Shown here: in pieces, positions 5,090 to 6,910 of the stretch
Layout: the number at the start of each line of letters is the position of its first letter
Position numbering within the stretch: position 1 is the stretch's first letter
Assembly: GCA_017439615.1 (NCBI GenBank)
Contig: JAFSIU010000194.1
Span: 1 to 6,910, forward strand
Source of the DNA: Bacillota bacterium
GTDB lineage: Bacteria; Bacillota; Dehalobacteriia; UBA4068
Direction of reading: 5' to 3'
Length of the DNA stretch: 6,910 bases
Translations under genes and position numbers: made by a program
The notes under the pieces: generated by a model
Seen by the model: the letters and a program-made list of their open reading frames with translations, nothing else
The model's database searches: none
Told to the model about the DNA's origin: nothing

Positions 5090-6142
5090 ATGCGAAAACG
5101 CCTTTTTTTGATATTTTGCATATGCGTTTTGATTCTGGGCGGCTTTGTGTCGGCTTTTACTTGGCGTTCAATTGAGAATAAGCCCGAAGTGCTGACTGCA
5201 GAGGATCTTCCTCCTGTGATAAATACAGGGAGCACCACCGTTGCAGGCAGTGCCGCACAGAAAACGATTTCTTCCGCGCTGACGTCTTCATCTGTCGCCA
5301 AACCGTCAAAAACCATTCCTGCAGCAGAAAGCAGAATTCCTGCTGCGGAAAATACTTTGGTCATTGCTGAGACTCAGGACTATGATTTCATCAATGAAGA
5401 TGGCAAGACTCTTACTGAGCGTATCAATACCCCCGCAGGCTTTGAGCGTGTGGAATATGCCGAGGGCAGCTTTGGCGCATTTGTCCGCAATTATGCCTTG
5501 AAAGAGCATGGCACGGATGTTTTGTTTTATGATGGTAGGATGAAAAACAGTGATAATCATATAGCAGTTTTTGATATGTTTCTGGCAGAGCGTGATCTGC
5601 AGCAATGTGCCGATTCCATTATGCGTATCATTGCTGAATACTATTATGCGGAAGAACAGTATGACAAAATTTCCTTTGATTTTGTCAGCGGCTTTGAGTG
5701 CAGATATGACAAATGGATAGAAGGCGAGAGAGTAGGCTTCGATGGGAATAATGCCTTCTGGAAAGAGGGCGGCACCAAAGGTGCAACAGCTGGCACCTTC
5801 GAAAGCTATATCAATACGGTGTTTGCTTATGCCTCCACACTCTCCCTTGAGGCTTCTGCCAAACCGATAAAAATCAATGAACTGCAGACAGGTGATGTTT
5901 TCATCAAGGGCGGCAGTCCAGGACATGTTGTGATGGTTGCTGATATTTGTGAAAATGCCGATGGCGAAAAGGCTTTCTTGCTGGCACAGGGATTTATGCC
6001 CGCACAAAGCTTCCATCTGCTGAAAAATCCTGCAAGCGAAAACGATCCATGGTATTATGCAAGCGAGCTTGGCTATCCTTTCCGCACCCCCGAATATACT
6101 TTCTCTGAGGGAAGCCTCAAAAGACTTGAGGCTATGCAATGA
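5090..6142 (+). CDS. DUF4846-family secreted or membrane-anchored protein
   Basis: 350 residues. The N terminus has RKR followed by a hydrophobic stretch (about 5-22), giving a signal peptide or single membrane anchor; there is no clear lipobox. A Ser/Thr/Ala/Pro-rich linker (about 35-90) leads to the conserved domain. Domain landmarks match my memory of DUF4846: a GSFxxFxRNYxLK segment (126-138), YDGRMK (147-152), RDLQQCADSIMRIIAEYYY (168-186), DFVSGFECRYDKW (197-209), TFESYINTVFAYASTLSLE (236-254), TGDVFIKGGSPGHVVMV (267-283), FLLAQGFMPAQSFHLLKNP (296-314) and WYY...TPEYTF (321-338). No function is established to my knowledge. Cys173 at a helix start and His279 after a GDVF strand recall papain-like (NlpC/CHAP) folds; that is inference. 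It lies 14 bases after holB, probably co-transcribed, and ends 98 bases before ricT. Confidence 0.82.
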   Translation: MRKRLFLIFCICVLILGGFVSAFTWRSIENKPEVLTAEDLPPVINTGSTTVAGSAAQKTISSALTSSSVAKPSKTIPAAESRIPAAENTLVIAETQDYDFINEDGKTLTERINTPAGFERVEYAEGSFGAFVRNYALKEHGTDVLFYDGRMKNSDNHIAVFDMFLAERDLQQCADSIMRIIAEYYYAEEQYDKISFDFVSGFECRYDKWIEGERVGFDGNNAFWKEGGTKGATAGTFESYINTVFAYASTLSLEASAKPIKINELQTGDVFIKGGSPGHVVMVADICENADGEKAFLLAQGFMPAQSFHLLKNPASENDPWYYASELGYPFRTPEYTFSEGSLKRLEAMQ

Positions 6143-6167
6143 TGAAAAAGCTGTCAGGAAAATCCTA

Positions 6168-6196
6168 TTGAGAAAGCTTTGAAAAAATGCTATAAT
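6168..6196 (+). promoter_or_regulatory. Extended -10 promoter of the ricT-like gene
   Basis: TTGAGA (6168-6173), a 17-bp spacer and perfect TATAAT (6191-6196), preceded by TGC (6188-6190) as in extended -10 promoters. It lies in the 98-base gap before the gene, with no terminator between it and the upstream operon, so read-through could add to its output. Confidence 0.87.
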
Positions 6197-6240
6197 ATAT
6201 TATTCCAAAAAAATTCCCTGCAAAGAAAGCGAGGACAAAA

Positions 6241-6873
6241 ATGGTACAGATTGTTGGAATTCGTTTCAAAAGGGCAGGTAAAATCTATTATTTTGCCCCT
6301 AATGATATATTGTTTTCTTTGAATGAACCTGTTGTTGTTGACACTGCACGCGGCACGGAATATGGTTTTGTTGCCGTTCCCAATAAGGAGGTCGATGAGG
6401 ACGAGCTGACCAATCCTTTGAAGCCTGTTCTGCGCAGAGCCACTGCCGATGACAGAGAAAAATATGAGCAGAATTGCCGTCTGGAGCTTGAAGCTCTGGA
6501 AATCGCCAAGAAAAAGGTCGAGGAGCATAATCTGCCGTTGAAAATGATCGATGTTTCTTATATCTTCGATGTTTCTAAAATTGTTTTCTATTTCACTGCT
6601 GATGGCAGAGTCGATTTTCGTGAGCTGGTCAAGGATCTGGCAGCAATTTTCCATACCCGTATCGAGCTGCGTCAGGTCGGCGTACGCGATGAAGCAAAGA
6701 TTGTCGGCGGTCTTGCCTGCTGCGGACGCGAGCTTTGCTGTCATTCTGTTTTGAATGATTTTCATCCCGTTTCCATCAAAATGGCCAAAAAGCAGAATCT
6801 TCCGCTCAACCCTTCCAAGATCTCGGGTGTATGCGGCAGGATGATGTGCTGTCTGAAATATGAATATTATTAA
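6241..6873 (+). CDS. ricT: PSP1-domain protein, RicT (YaaT) type, apparently short at the C terminus
   Basis: 210 residues. RicT (YaaT) in Bacillus acts with RicA (YmcA) and RicF (YlbF) in a complex that binds Fe-S clusters and adjusts RNase Y-dependent mRNA processing. The match is clear: an N-terminal strand region with VVVDTARGTEYGFV (31-44); KYEQNCRLELEAL (74-86); MIDVSYIFDVSKIVFYFTAD (102-121); VDFRELVKDLAAIF (124-137); TRIELRQVGVRDEAK (139-153); then the cysteines CCGRELCC (160-167) and CGRMMCCLKYE (198-208). GAGGA at 6231-6235 lies 5 bases before the ATG. The stop TAA (6871-6873) comes right after KYEYY, whereas Bacillus YaaT is about 275 residues. The 12 in-frame codons after the stop remain open and lysine-rich (DDKKAAKKTKYA). 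It may be a naturally short form, a nonsense mutation or a sequence error. The partners RicA and RicF are not in the window. Confidence 0.88.
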   Translation: MVQIVGIRFKRAGKIYYFAPNDILFSLNEPVVVDTARGTEYGFVAVPNKEVDEDELTNPLKPVLRRATADDREKYEQNCRLELEALEIAKKKVEEHNLPLKMIDVSYIFDVSKIVFYFTADGRVDFRELVKDLAAIFHTRIELRQVGVRDEAKIVGGLACCGRELCCHSVLNDFHPVSIKMAKKQNLPLNPSKISGVCGRMMCCLKYEYY

Positions 6874-6910
6874 GATGATAAAAAAGCCGCCAAAAAGACG
6901 AAATATGCAA

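Noticed and set aside
5306..6139. Long antisense open frame (277 codons) opposite the DUF4846 gene
   Set aside because: It is a shadow of a strongly family-like + strand gene, has no ribosome binding site I can see, and its composition (Cys/Ile/Phe/His-rich) is not protein-like.
6145..6180. Inverted AAAGCT/AGCTTT and AGGA/TCCT pairs after the DUF4846 gene as a terminator
   Set aside because: The stems are short, AT-rich and interrupted, with no T-run; the sequence is better explained as the ricT promoter region.

Overview
The window looks like ordinary chromosomal core DNA from a moderate-GC member of the Bacillota (Firmicutes), probably an anaerobe. The evidence is the order tmk - holB - ricT, which is a hallmark Firmicutes neighbourhood, an Rrf2/IscR-type regulator next to a group I cysteine desulfurase, and GGAGG-type ribosome binding sites with canonical TTGACA/TATAAT promoters. 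I cannot name the genus. All genes lie on the + strand. I see no phage, transposon, CRISPR or tRNA/rRNA sequence.

Left part (1-1384). The window opens in the last 51 codons of a gene resembling the XpaC family. A perfect 15-bp-stem terminator (209-248) closes it. A lipid/diacylglycerol kinase-family gene (434-1384) follows, with an unusual form of the usual GTGNDFAR motif.

Fe-S block (1411-3210). A strong promoter (TTGACA, 17 bp, TATACT) sits among two 25-bp imperfect dyads that share the half-site AATYCCTA. This looks like tandem operators for autoregulation by the Rrf2/IscR regulator encoded next (1498-1911). A cysteine desulfurase follows, starting at a TTG codon (1953-3119), and the unit ends at a clear terminator (3175-3210). 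No iscU/nifU scaffold gene follows.

Gap (3211-3617). About 400 bases without a convincing gene. It holds a C-rich stretch whose complementary strand fits a canonical four-run G-quadruplex pattern, a 9-bp hairpin, and the promoter of the next unit.

Replication block (3573-6142). Thymidylate kinase (tmk), DNA polymerase III delta-prime (holB) and a secreted or membrane-anchored DUF4846-family protein are spaced by 9 and 14 bases, so they are probably co-transcribed.

Right end (6168-6910). A separate extended -10 promoter drives a PSP1/RicT-type protein. It stops at 210 residues, right after its last cysteine pair, shorter than the usual length of the family.

I found no wholly new system. The points most worth a second look are the tandem operator at iscR, the possible papain-like Cys/His pair in the DUF4846 protein, the short RicT, and the G4-capable intergenic element.
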